Below are positions 22,397-32,410 of a stretch of DNA of 64,000 nucleotides, one piece after another. Each line of letters begins with the position of its first letter. The first letter of the stretch is position 1. A program made the position numbers and the translations under genes. The notes under the pieces were generated by a model. That model saw only the letters and a list, made by a program, of their open reading frames with translations. It was not told the DNA's origin and searched no databases. The DNA is from Sarcocystis neurona (Eukaryota > Apicomplexa > Conoidasida > Eucoccidiorida > Sarcocystidae). The stretch covers positions 1,874,580 to 1,938,579 of the forward strand of contig KL647307.1 in NCBI GenBank assembly GCA_000727475.1, given 5' to 3'.

Positions 22397-25300
22397 CTGA
22401 AAAGGCAGCCCTCCCCACACAATTACATCGCCACATATGTGCACGCGACTTTTTTTGACAGAAAGACTCACGCAGAGAGAGACACGTTGGTGTGTATACG
22501 GAGACACAGGGGGAAAACATGATGCAGAGACACATACGCAGAGTCACCTAATCAGTGAGACGCCACCCAGTGGAACACAGAGATAGACATCAAGACACAG
22601 GGAGACAGCAAGAGAGACACACGGAGGAAATGAGACGGAGACAGCAGCAGGGAGGCGGGGAGACGCAGCAGGGAGACGGGGAGACAGCAGCAGGGAGACG
22701 GGGAGACGGCAAGACAGGTACGCCGGGAGACAGCAACAGAGAGGCAGCCAGAGATGGAGACTTGTCTTTGCAGAGTTGTATGTAGAGGCTGACGTGGGAA
22801 AGTGGGAGAGGAAACGCTGGCGAAATTACGAGAGACGGAGACGGAGACACGGGGGGGGAGACACACGCTGAACGATGACGAACCAGATTTGTGCGCAGAC
22901 CTACACGTGAGAGGGAGACCACTTGGCCGGGGCAACAGCAGAGGGGGAAACACACAACTACTGAAGTAGAGATACTGCCGGGAATAACTCTGCTCGTCCC
23001 AGCAATACCATATGCAGCAGTAATAGCGGTAGCACAATAGTAGCAGTAGTATTAATAGTAACAGTAATAGTAGGGTAGTAGTAGGAGTAGTAGTGGTAAT
23101 CGTAGTGATACTAATAGTCGTATTACTAGTAGTAATACTTGCTGTAGTAATACTACTAGTAGCACGTAGTAGTAGTAGTAGTAATAGTAGTGATAGTCGT
23201 GGTAATAGTAGTAGTACTACTAGTAGTAGTACTACTGGAGAGGGAGACCCACGCAGAGGTCGGGAAATATCTCGCTGGAGACGGAGCCAAAAGAGAGAGA
23301 GACGAGACAGGGAGGAGACGCTCGCACAAATGAAAAACAGAGGGGGACAAGACAGCGAGAAATGCTATTATTACTACTAGCATCACTACTACCAGTATTA
23401 CTATTACTACTAGTACTACTGGTAGTACTACTATTGCCAGTATTACTACTAGTATTACGACTATTAGTATTACTACGATTACCACTACCACTACTACCCT
23501 ACTCTGAGGGCCGAGACGGGCAGACAGGAGTTCACGCTTGGCCACGGAGGAGACACACGGCGACACAACCGCAGCTCGAAAATTTCTGTTCCAGGGAATC
23601 CTCAGCAGAAGGAGACAGCCGCATTCACAACAAGAGAGACGCAGAGGCACACAGGCACACACAGCGAGAAGCAGACAAGCCGAGAATCGGACGGAGAGGT
23701 GCACAGGCAGAAGGGGTACACCTTCACGTGGGTAAACGCAAAGAAGAGCGACATAACTTCGCAGCGGTGTTCCTGCTCTGCTGCTGCTGTTTATAGAAAC
23801 AGAAACGACAACGTCCGCGCGCCCCTGTCGCCGGGCGTTTCGGAGAAGTCACTGGCACTCTGCACTTCCTGCGGAGGTCGTTGCTGCTCTGTCGCTGACC
23901 TTCGCTACAAGAAAACTGGGCTTCTTTTCGTTGTCTTGCAATTGCTGCCGCTGACGCTGTCCCTGTTGGTCTGCTGCTGCACCTTTCTTGCTGTCCTGCT
24001 GCGCCTGTGTTGCTCTGTTGCCGCTGGCTCTGTGTTGCGCTGCTGCTGCTAGGCCTGTGCTGCTCTGCTGCTGCTGGGTCTGTGTCGCGCTCCTGCTGGT
24101 GGTGCTGTGCTGCGCTGCTGCTGCTGGATCGGTGTAACGCTGCTGCTGCCAGGTCTGTGTTACGCTGCTGCTGCTGCTGGGTCTGTGTTGCGCTGCTGCT
24201 GCTGCTGCTGGGTCTGTGTTACGCTGCTGCTGCTGCCGGGTCTGTGCTACGCTGCTGCTGCTGCCGGGTCTGTGTTACGCTGCTGCTGCTGCTGGATTGG
24301 TGTTGCGCTGCTGCAGCTAGTTTGTTGGCGGCGTCGTTGTGTGTGTGCCTGTACCTCCGCCTGTTCGCGAGAAGTGTGTCGGTTCAGCAGCTTCGTCATT
24401 TGCGGCGGAGCAGCTGCTGTCTCCGTCGGCAGCCGCAGCAGCCGAGGGGAAAGGCAGGGCAGTGACAGTCGCGAAGAGGACGCCCAGGACGACCGCATAC
24501 CACAGCAGATTCCTGTCTCCGATCCGTATGAAAATCAGCGGCGTCTCGTCGAAAAAGTAGAGAAAAACGAAGACCGAGAGCAGCGCCCCGAGGACGTACT
24601 TCACCACCAAGTGCGCATGCAGCAGGGACGGAGAAACCGGAGACAGCTGCAGATACGCGTCCGCCGCTGCTGCTGCCAGGCTCAGTCTGAAGAAGCAGCA
24701 GCAGCAGCAGTCATCACACGCACACGTCCGGACCCGCAGCAATGCAGGGACTTCCCCCCTTCTCCCTTCACATGTATATGCGTACATCTCTTCCCAGACA
24801 CAGAGACGCAGAAACGGAAGCAAAATAGAGAGACAGATACAGAGACGGAGACGCTTACACATCCCTACATAAACAGAGTTACGTCTCCCTATCAACGTAC
24901 CAACTAACAAGAGCCCCTACTCTTCTCAAACACAATGCACACATGTATGTATATTCATCTACGTACATATATATATGCCTTCGCAAATGTGTACACACAA
25001 ACTTTTGTATATATATATATATGTGTATGTGTGTACACATTTGTATACGTGTACATATATATATATATACATGCGTATGTATGTGGAACATGCCTGATCA
25101 CCAACAGGTAACTCACTTCATTATCTCTAGACGCATGCATATATAATGTTTCTGTATAAATTTGCAGTTGATAAAATTAGACATGTGTACCGATATATGC
25201 AACTATATATCTTCTACCTCTTCTAGTAAATATATATATATATATATGTATACTGGTCTGTGTCTCATATGTATACACATACCAGTTTCTCTTCGCATAC

Positions 25301-28300
25301 ATCTATATACACATACATATATACATATATATATACACTCGAACATACAGACATATATATATACATATATTCCGGTCTATATAGATAAATACATACGTAC
25401 AAACATATATATTTACCTTTGACGAATCTGAAAAGGTTATGTGTCCCTTTACACTAACATTTCTGTTGTATGTCTTTGAATGTGTATATGCAGATCTACA
25501 ACCACATATCTGTATATATATACATATATATAGAAAGAGAGAAAGAGAAGGGGATGAATACATATACAAACAAATATATACATATGTATATATATGTACT
25601 GATGTGTATATATATGTAGATATATGTACGTATGTGTGAATATACTTACCTTTGATTAACTTGGTGGGGCAGCTCGTTGAATTCTCGGAAGCTCCAGTAG
25701 GCGAAGCCGTTGAAATCTCGGCGGGTGATGGACTCGCGATTTCTCCGGAAGATTTCGGCGTGTTTGAGGAAGAAGAAAAGGAAAATAAAGATGAAGAGAG
25801 GAAGGAGACAGAAGAAGTTGAGGACAGCAAGAAGTCGGAACCGCCCCGCCAGCGCCGCTGCTGCTGCTGATTCGTACGGTGCGAGGCTGCAGAAATCCGT
25901 GCGGGCAGCAACACACGCAATCGCCGGAGAACCACGTGCAGCGCTGAAACAGTAGCAGCAGCAGCAGCAACAACACCAGCAGCAGCAGCACCAGCAGCAG
26001 CAACAGCAGCAGCAACAACAGCAACAGCAGCAACAGCAGCAACAGCAGCAACAGCAGCAACAGCAGCAACAGCAGCAACAGCAGCAGCAGCAACAACAGC
26101 AGCAGCAGCAACAGCAGCAGGAACAACAGGAAACACTTGGTGCTCCCGCACTACCAGCAGCAGCAGCAGCGGCGTGCGAAGCGCAGCAGTAGACATCACG
26201 CAGCAAGAGCGGCAGCAACGGCAGCAAAGCTCCAGCAGCAGCAGCTGCTGCTTCTTGGCGCCTGTAGACGCTGGAGCAGCAACTCACTGCGCGGCGAAGA
26301 GTACCGCCTGCGCAGCAGCAGAGCCGCCGCGGAGAGGCACCTGCTGCAGCCACACACAAGGAGTCGGAAACACCGGCAGGAGCAGCGGCGGCCGGGCAGC
26401 GCGGAAGCAGCAACAACAGCAAGAAGAGTCACGCCATCAGGTATATGTCAAGTGGAGGCACATCGATCAGCAACAGCAAGAGGCGTACCAGCTGCACCAC
26501 ACAGAGCACGAAGAAGAGCAGCAGCAACAGCAGCAAACGGAAGAGCAGGCAGACAGAAGCGTCAGCAAAAGAAGAAGAACAGCAGCAAGGCGTGTCTTGA
26601 AGGAGAAGACGACGCAGATACTTCGTATATATGTGTGTGGGAGGGGATTAAATACCACGTTTCTTACGGGTCCGCGGGGGGTTTAAAGAATGTGCTGCTG
26701 TTCATACACCGGCGGGGATTGCTGAAAAGTTGGCCAAATAGGGCGCGGCGGATATTCCACGTCAATACTTGCGTATACAGCAGCTTGGCAGGCAGCCAGT
26801 GGGGCAGCTTGCTGCTCAGGATATCTTTGTTAGTTAACGCAATGTAGAAGTTGTCTTCACGCATGATAACGTTGACTATATCAAGCGCGGTCAAGCGTTT
26901 TGCTGCGTCCTGCAGGAGCGCTTCCGCAGCTCCCCACACTTCTTCTTCCTCTTCCTGCTGCTGCACCAGTAAGCCACCTGGTGCTGTCTCTCTCCTTCCT
27001 GTCTCCTGCAGCACCCACCCTCTCCCGCGACTCCTGGCTCTGCCACATGTCTCGTCCACGTCTTTTTGTTGCTGCAGCGCATGCACTGCTGTCTCCTCCT
27101 CTTGCTGATCTACCCAAGGTCCCATCCCCTGCTGTTGCTGCTGCGACACACCCGCATACTGCTGTTGCTGCTCCTCCGCGTGCCCCACCAACGTGGACTG
27201 CAGGTGCTGCTGTGGCTGCTCGAAATCCACCTGCTGCTGGTGCTGCCACCGAGGGGGCTCCTGCTGCTGCTGTCGCCCGTGCTGCTGCTGTTCGAAAGTC
27301 ACCTGCTGCCGGTGAGGGGACTGCTGTTGCTGCTGCGGTAGGGATGGACAGGCAGGCTGCTGCTGCTGTTGTTGCACAGCCAAGATCTGCTGTCCCTGGC
27401 AATTCTGCTGCTGTCCAGAACGACCTGTCAGCTGGTGCAGCGTCTGCTCCTGCTGCAGCTGCTGTCGCTGCACCTGCGGAGATTCAAAAGCAGCCATACG
27501 AACACGCAGAGAAAGATCTGAAGGTCCGGCCCCTACCTCCTGCTGCTGCTGCTCCTGCCGCTCCAGTTGCGTCCAGAGCTGCTGCGCAGAGTTTTGTTCT
27601 GCTTGCGACCGCTGCTGCTGCTGTGACAGTTGCTGCAGCTGCTGCTGATGAGCGCTATCGGAGTAAGGAGCCGTCTCTCTCCAGCTGACACTTCCCGCCT
27701 CGATGACGCAAGTCTCAGCAGCAGCAGCAGCCGCCAGGGCACCGGCAGCGGAATCAGTAGACACAGCAGCAGCAGCAGCAGCGGGAAGCCCGCCGGCAGC
27801 AGCAGCATGAGAAGGAAGCGTCGCCGTAGCAGCAACAGAAGGCAGCACGCCCCCAGCAGAAGGAGGAGGCGCGGCAGCAGCAGAAGGACGAGGAACCGTC
27901 GCACCCGCACGAGAAATATAACGCGGCGGCGTATACGTTGCAGCAGTAGGAGGAGAAGCAAGAGTGAAAGCAAGGAAGTCTCGTTCAACGGCCTGGTGGC
28001 GAGACAAGGGCCGGGGAGGCCTAGAGTCAGCAGCAGCGGCTGTTCTGTTGAGAACGAGAGCAAGAAGCTCGGGCCAGCTGAGCAGCTGCAAGGCCGCATC
28101 CGAGGAAATGCCTATCCTTTTCCTTAGAAAAGAAGCTATCTGTACGGCCTGCATGCAGTGGGTGTGCGCATGCATGGCATTGCAGAAGAGGAAACAGCTG
28201 AGAGATGAGACGTAGAGACACGTAAACGTCTGCCAAGAAGTCCACGGAGAGAAGGGATGCAGCAGCAGCAGCGGGACGTTGCGGCAGTCCTCTTCGCTGC

Positions 28301-30497
28301 TGCAAGAAAGAACACCCTTCCAGTTTATGAACGCCAGAAGAAAGAAACTAAAATATATAGTGAAGCCAAAGGCGGCAAGATGAGCTGCATGCGCCGAGAC
28401 AATACCCCAGAATCCGCCTTCCATCCAGTAGCGGTACATGCCTCGAAGAAACAACTCCAAAGCAGCGACGCCGCCGTCTTCTTCCCGTCTCCCCGTGCCT
28501 CCCCACAATGTCTTGTCTCGTCCGCGTGTTGACGTCTCCGGAAGAAAAAAAACTGCCCGCGACTCTTCCGCCAGTGTCATCGTCTCCTCTTCCTGCTGCT
28601 CCTGCTCCTGCGACCAGACGAATTGTCGGTGTCGCGTCTCCTCCTTTTCGTCCTCAAGAAGAGACGGCTGCTGCTCCCCCGTCTCCTCCAACTGTTCTGC
28701 AAGCTGCACTTGCACCTGCTGCGACTTCTGCTGCGGCTGCTGCAGCAGCCACTGCCCTTGCTGCTTCCGCTTCTCCTGCTGCCCTCCCCGGTGCTCCATC
28801 TCCACGAAGTCGCGCAGATGCTGCTGCTGCTCTCCCTGCTGCCCCTGCCGACCCTCGCGCACCAACACCGCCTGCTGCTGCTGCAGCTCGCTACCAGGAT
28901 ACTGCTGCTGCTGTTGTTCGACAACGCGAGATGGCTGCCGCTGCTGAAGAGAAAGAAGAACGCGTGACTGACGCTCCTGCTGCTGCTGCTCAACGGGACG
29001 TGGCTGCTGCTGCTGCTGTTGCTCCTGCTCCTGCTGCTGCGACAGACGGGACGACTGCAGGTAGGGACGGCCCGCACCCCATGCATCCAGATCTGTTGCT
29101 CCTACTCTTGCTGCTTGCCACCTTTGCACACCCTTCCCTGCTGCGTCAGCGGACAAACCAGCAGAAGCAGCGAACAAAAGAGGAGACGCAGCTTCTCCTG
29201 CAGCAGAAGTAGCAGCAGGCGGTGCGCTGCTAGGCCCCGCGGCGCTGCTCCTGCTGCTCTCACCCCACAGGTCCCACCGCCCCTTGTTCGCGGGGGAGGA
29301 GGCCTCCACAAAAAAGTGCGGCAGCACGTTGCCTACGCTTCCTGCAGCCTGCCGCTGTCGCTGTTGCTGCTGTTGCCGCTGGTGCTCCTCCATCTGCTGC
29401 CCCGGCTCCTGAGACGCCTGGAACTGCGGCTGCAGTTGCTGCTGCTGTAAATGCTGATGAAAGTGCTGTGGCTGCTGCAACTGATGCTGCTGCTGCAACT
29501 GCCGCTGCTGCCGCAGCTGTCGCCGTTGCTGCAACTGCCGCTGTTGCTGCCACTGCTGCTGCTGCTGCCACTGTTGCTGCTGCGGCAACTGCTGCTGCCG
29601 CAGCGACGACAGCTGCTGCTGGTGTTGTCGCTGCAGCGGGATGTCAGAAAAGAAGCGTCCGGGACCCAGAGAGTCCTCCTCCTCTTCTTCCCCTTCCTTT
29701 GTTTTCCTGATTGGTTGCTGCTGACTGTGCAGCAACAGCCCTTTCTCCCAGGAGCTGGCCGCTGCTGCTTCCTCTGCATGCACCGTCACGCCAATTCCAT
29801 GGCTGCTGCTGTTGCTGCCGCTGCTGCCACTGCTGCTGCTGCCACTGTTGGTGCTGTTGTTGCTGCTGCTGCGGTTGATGCTGCTGCGGTTGATGCTGCT
29901 GCTGTTGCTGCTGTTGCCGTTGATGCTGCTGCTGTTGCTGCTGCTGTTGCTGCTGCTGCCACTGCTGCTGCTGCTGTTGCTACTGCTGCTGCTGCCGCTG
30001 TTGCTGCTGCTGCTGTCGCTGGTGCCACTCCAGAACTCGGTTGGCCGCTGCTCAAGAGGCAGAACTTCTCCGCATCGCCTTCCTCGATAGCGGCATCCCG
30101 GTTCGTGAAGCAAATACGCAACACTGCTACTACTGCTACCTGAGGAGGGGAAGCAGCAGCAGCCCTCCCACTCCTGCTGCTCGTGCGGCTGTTCCTGCTC
30201 CCGAAGCAGCGGCAGCGCATCCTGCTGCTGCTGGTGGGATGTCTCGTGCTGCTGTGCGGCATGTTGCTGCACGAAGGCGGTGCAGACCTGTTCTGCTTGC
30301 TGCTCCTGCTGCCGCTGCTGCCGTGGAAGGACAGCTGCTGCAGCGCTTCGCAGCGGCGGCGGGGAGAGAAGGGCAGAGAGCGAGGACGTGGCGGCCGGCG
30401 AAGCTGCAGATGCTTCTGCTTCCTCGCTCAACAGCAGCAGTGGCCCCTGCGGGCAGCGCTGCCACGCCCCGGCTTCCCTCTCGCTGCTGCTCCTCAT
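20517..30497 (-). CDS. ATG9: autophagy protein 9 (ATG9), four-exon model
   Basis: Multispanning phospholipid scramblase that supplies membrane to forming autophagosomes; in apicomplexans the pathway also serves the apicoplast (family knowledge). Exons 30497-26710, 25886 or 25943 to 25650, 24686-24355 and 22396-20517 chain in phase, giving about 2,080-2,097 residues, far longer than typical ATG9. Core landmarks in order: MYRYWMEGGFWGI and TM1 (about 686-715), KGVLSCSSEEDCRN, HPFSPW, TM2, KRIGIS and SWPEL (about 805), VNVIMREDNFYIALTNKDIL (about 1200), two TMs in exon 2 ending SFREFNELPHQ, YFFDETPLI and RNLLWY in exon 3, HHLPAAW, FLEE-like LLLEELAAALLAPVLLWF and GDICCFATLDIDTYGSYAYG in exon 4. 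CAG-encoded insertions split the core. The start codon is uncertain, since the frame is open upstream of ATG 30497. Confidence 0.93.
22555..22960. repeat. GAGACAG-type minisatellite in ATG9 intron 3
   Basis: Units of GGGAGACAGCAGCA and GAGACGGAGACAC. Same family as the block at 1-340. Confidence 0.8.
23030..23240. repeat. AGT/TAG trinucleotide block, first half
   Basis: Degenerate AGTAGTAGTAATAG runs in ATG9 intron 3. The mirror block at 23360-23500 carries the complementary ACT/CTA sense, so the two can pair as arms of an imperfect inverted repeat about 120 bases apart. Confidence 0.8.
23360..23500. repeat. ACT/CTA trinucleotide block, second half
   Basis: Runs of ACTACTAGTATTACTAC, opposite in sense to the 23030-23240 block. 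Confidence 0.8.
24030..24310. repeat. CTGCTGCTGGGTCTGTGTTACG tandem repeat in ATG9 intron 3
   Basis: At least seven units of about 30 to 40 bases, each a CTG run followed by GGGTCTGTGTTACG or a variant, directly downstream of the exon 3 donor. Confidence 0.85.
24355..24686 (-). CDS. ATG9: ATG9 exon 3
   Basis: Acceptor CTTCTTCAG before 24686, donor GGCGGAG/GTACAG at 24355. Two transmembrane segments flank YFFDETPLIFIRIGDRNLLW, the family's short lumenal/cytosolic loop. The exon ends with an Ala/Ser/Thr-rich stretch. Confidence 0.9.
24930..25640. repeat. TA/CA microsatellite in ATG9 intron 2
   Basis: ACATATATATA and GTATATATG runs fill most of the intron between exons 2 and 3. Confidence 0.8.
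25650..25943 (-). CDS. ATG9: ATG9 exon 2
   Basis: Encodes RFRLLAVLNFFCLLPLFIFI, a membrane segment running into FFFLKHAEIFRRN, and the ATG9 signature WSFREFNELPH; donor CAAAG/GTAAGTA at 25650. Two acceptors fit the phase: TGTTTCAG before 25943 and TTTCTGCAG before 25886. They differ by 57 bases (19 codons). The shorter form matches the usual family spacing better. Confidence 0.9.
25950..26600. repeat. CAG/CAA tract in ATG9 intron 1
   Basis: Almost pure CAGCAACAGCAGCAACAG at 25955-26125, then more degenerate CAG to 26600. It is antisense relative to ATG9, so it does not encode poly-Gln in that gene. It begins within about ten bases of one exon 2 acceptor. Confidence 0.85.
26710..30497 (-). 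CDS. ATG9: ATG9 exon 1
   Basis: 1262 codons plus two bases, ending CCCCGCCG/GTGTAT. About 685 residues of Gln/Ser/Ala-rich extension precede TM1. A second insertion of about 385 residues (Ala then Gln rich) separates SWPELLALVLNR from the VNVIMRED block. Both are encoded mainly by CAG repeats in sense orientation. Confidence 0.9.
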
Positions 30498-32410
30498 CTT
30501 CCTCGACGAAGCCCCACTGTTGCTGGTGCTGCTGCTCGGCCGACCAGCTGCAGGTCCTGGGCAAGAATCTAGCTGCTCTCTTCTTGCGGTTCCTGCTGCT
30601 GCTATGGTCGTTGCGAGGGTCCACTTCTCGCTGCCCTCGGAAACGTCTGCCCCTCCGCCCGTCCCCTGTGGCCTTTTCTCTTCTTCTATTCACCGCGGCC
30701 AGACAGAGGCTCCTGCTGCTGCGGCTCGAAAACTGCTGCTGCTCCTTCTGCTGCTCCGACTCCCTTGCTGCTGCCGCTGAAAACAGCAACGCGCGATTTC
30801 TCCTGCAGCATAGCGTTTGCAGGGTCCTCTCCTGTCGCACTGGGCGACCCCTACCCTCTGCACAGCCCCCTCCTGCTGCTGCTCCTGCTGCTGCTCCTGC
30901 TGCGGCTGCTGTTGTTCCACAAGCACGTGTTCGTGCTGCTGCTTCATTTAAAGCGACTGCCGCTTCTTCTATTGCGGCTTCTGCTGCGTGCGTTGCTGTG
31001 GCTCCTGTTGCTGAGGGAGACCTGTTGCTCGCGGCCCTGCTGCTGCTGCAGCAATTAATGCCCCCGCCGACGCAGCTCCTTTTTCTGCATCCTGCTGCTG
31101 TGAGAGCAGTGTAGACACACCAGTTCTCTTCTGCTGCTTCTCAGACAGAGAACCCGTCCCGCAGCAGCTGCTGCTGAGGTTGCTACTGATGCTGCTTCCG
31201 CCGTTGCTGCTGGTGCTGCTCCCGCTTTTGTTCCTGTTGCTACTGCTGTTGCTGCTGCTGCTTCTTCTGTTGTTGCTGCTGCTGCGGTTGCTACTGCTGT
31301 CGCTCCTCCTGCTGCTGATGCCGCTGTTGCTGGTGCTCCCCCTGTTGCTGCTGTTGCTGGTGCTCCCCCTGCTGCTGCCGTTGCTGGTGCTCCCCCTGCT
31401 GCTGCTGTTGCTGGTCTTGCTGTTGGACTCGCAGCTACTGTTGTGGGCGGTGGCACGCATCCAGTGGCCAACTGCCGCCGCTCAAACGCCCGTGAGCTGC
31501 TGTTGCTTCTCCTGAAGCTGCAAAGTACAAATCTGCAACGCTTGCTGCTGCTTCTCTGCCTCCGCACGAAAGTCCGTTGCTTCTCTTGCTATTGCTGCCG
31601 CGTTGAAACTGTGTCACTGCCATTGCTGCTACTGCTGCTGCCGGCCTTGCTGCTGCTTCTCCTGTTGGAGAGGGATGAGCAGCACCCGGCGGTTAACATT
31701 CCGTGCACTGCGAGGCCCCCCCACGGCCCCTGCTGTGTATTGTCGACACACGAGACGAGCAGATAAAGGTCGCAGCTCTTCACACCGGCCTGCAAGTTCA
31801 AAGTAGGAGGACCACGGGTTTATGCGAGGTGCCGGTGAATGGAAGAATGTCTGCTGAAGACGAAGTTGCATTGTCGTGCGGACGCGTACGGCTGGAGGCT
31901 CGACTGCGGAGGGGAAAAGAAGTACCCGTGTGGACGAAGAGACAGTCAGAAGGGGCGTGGACGTCTGGAAGAGGACGGAAGGATACGACGGTGAAGAAAA
32001 GGAGTCAACAACACACAGCGAACGAAAGCAGGACTCCGCCGGACACGAAGACACCAGATAACAACGGTTTGTCGTGCTTCGACAGGGCAAGAGGCCGCAG
32101 AGCCAGCGGCTAAGGAAGAGAAGGAAGAACGCGCGTAAGGGAAGAGAAGGAGGAGTAAAACCGGAGGAGGAGGAGTTAATTTCCTGGAAAGGATAAAACG
32201 ACAGAAATGGGGATGCATGGGAGAGGAACGGAAGGACAGCGGAAACAAGCGTAGATAAAAGACCTGCGTCGATGAAGACGGCTAGCAGCAGCTGCCTTGA
32301 GAAGAGAGTGGCACTGACGAGGTGAAGGGGAGAGCGAAGGAACAAAGCCACAAAGGAAAGACAGACGATCTGAAAGTTACGCACAAGTTCACAAAAGTCA
32401 AAGGAAACGA
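30498..32410. other. ATG9 upstream region, CTG-rich
   Basis: CTG-rich on the plus strand, so CAG-sense for ATG9, up to about 31660, then non-repetitive to 32410. It may hold more ATG9 5' coding sequence, 5' UTR and promoter. A protein-like minus-strand frame (32414-31629) is open but has no recognised domain. The start cannot be fixed without transcript data. Confidence 0.5.

Noticed and set aside
29260..29779. Poly-Ala and poly-Ser minus-strand frames inside ATG9 exon 1
   Set aside because: They are the other two reading frames of the ATG9 poly-Gln region.
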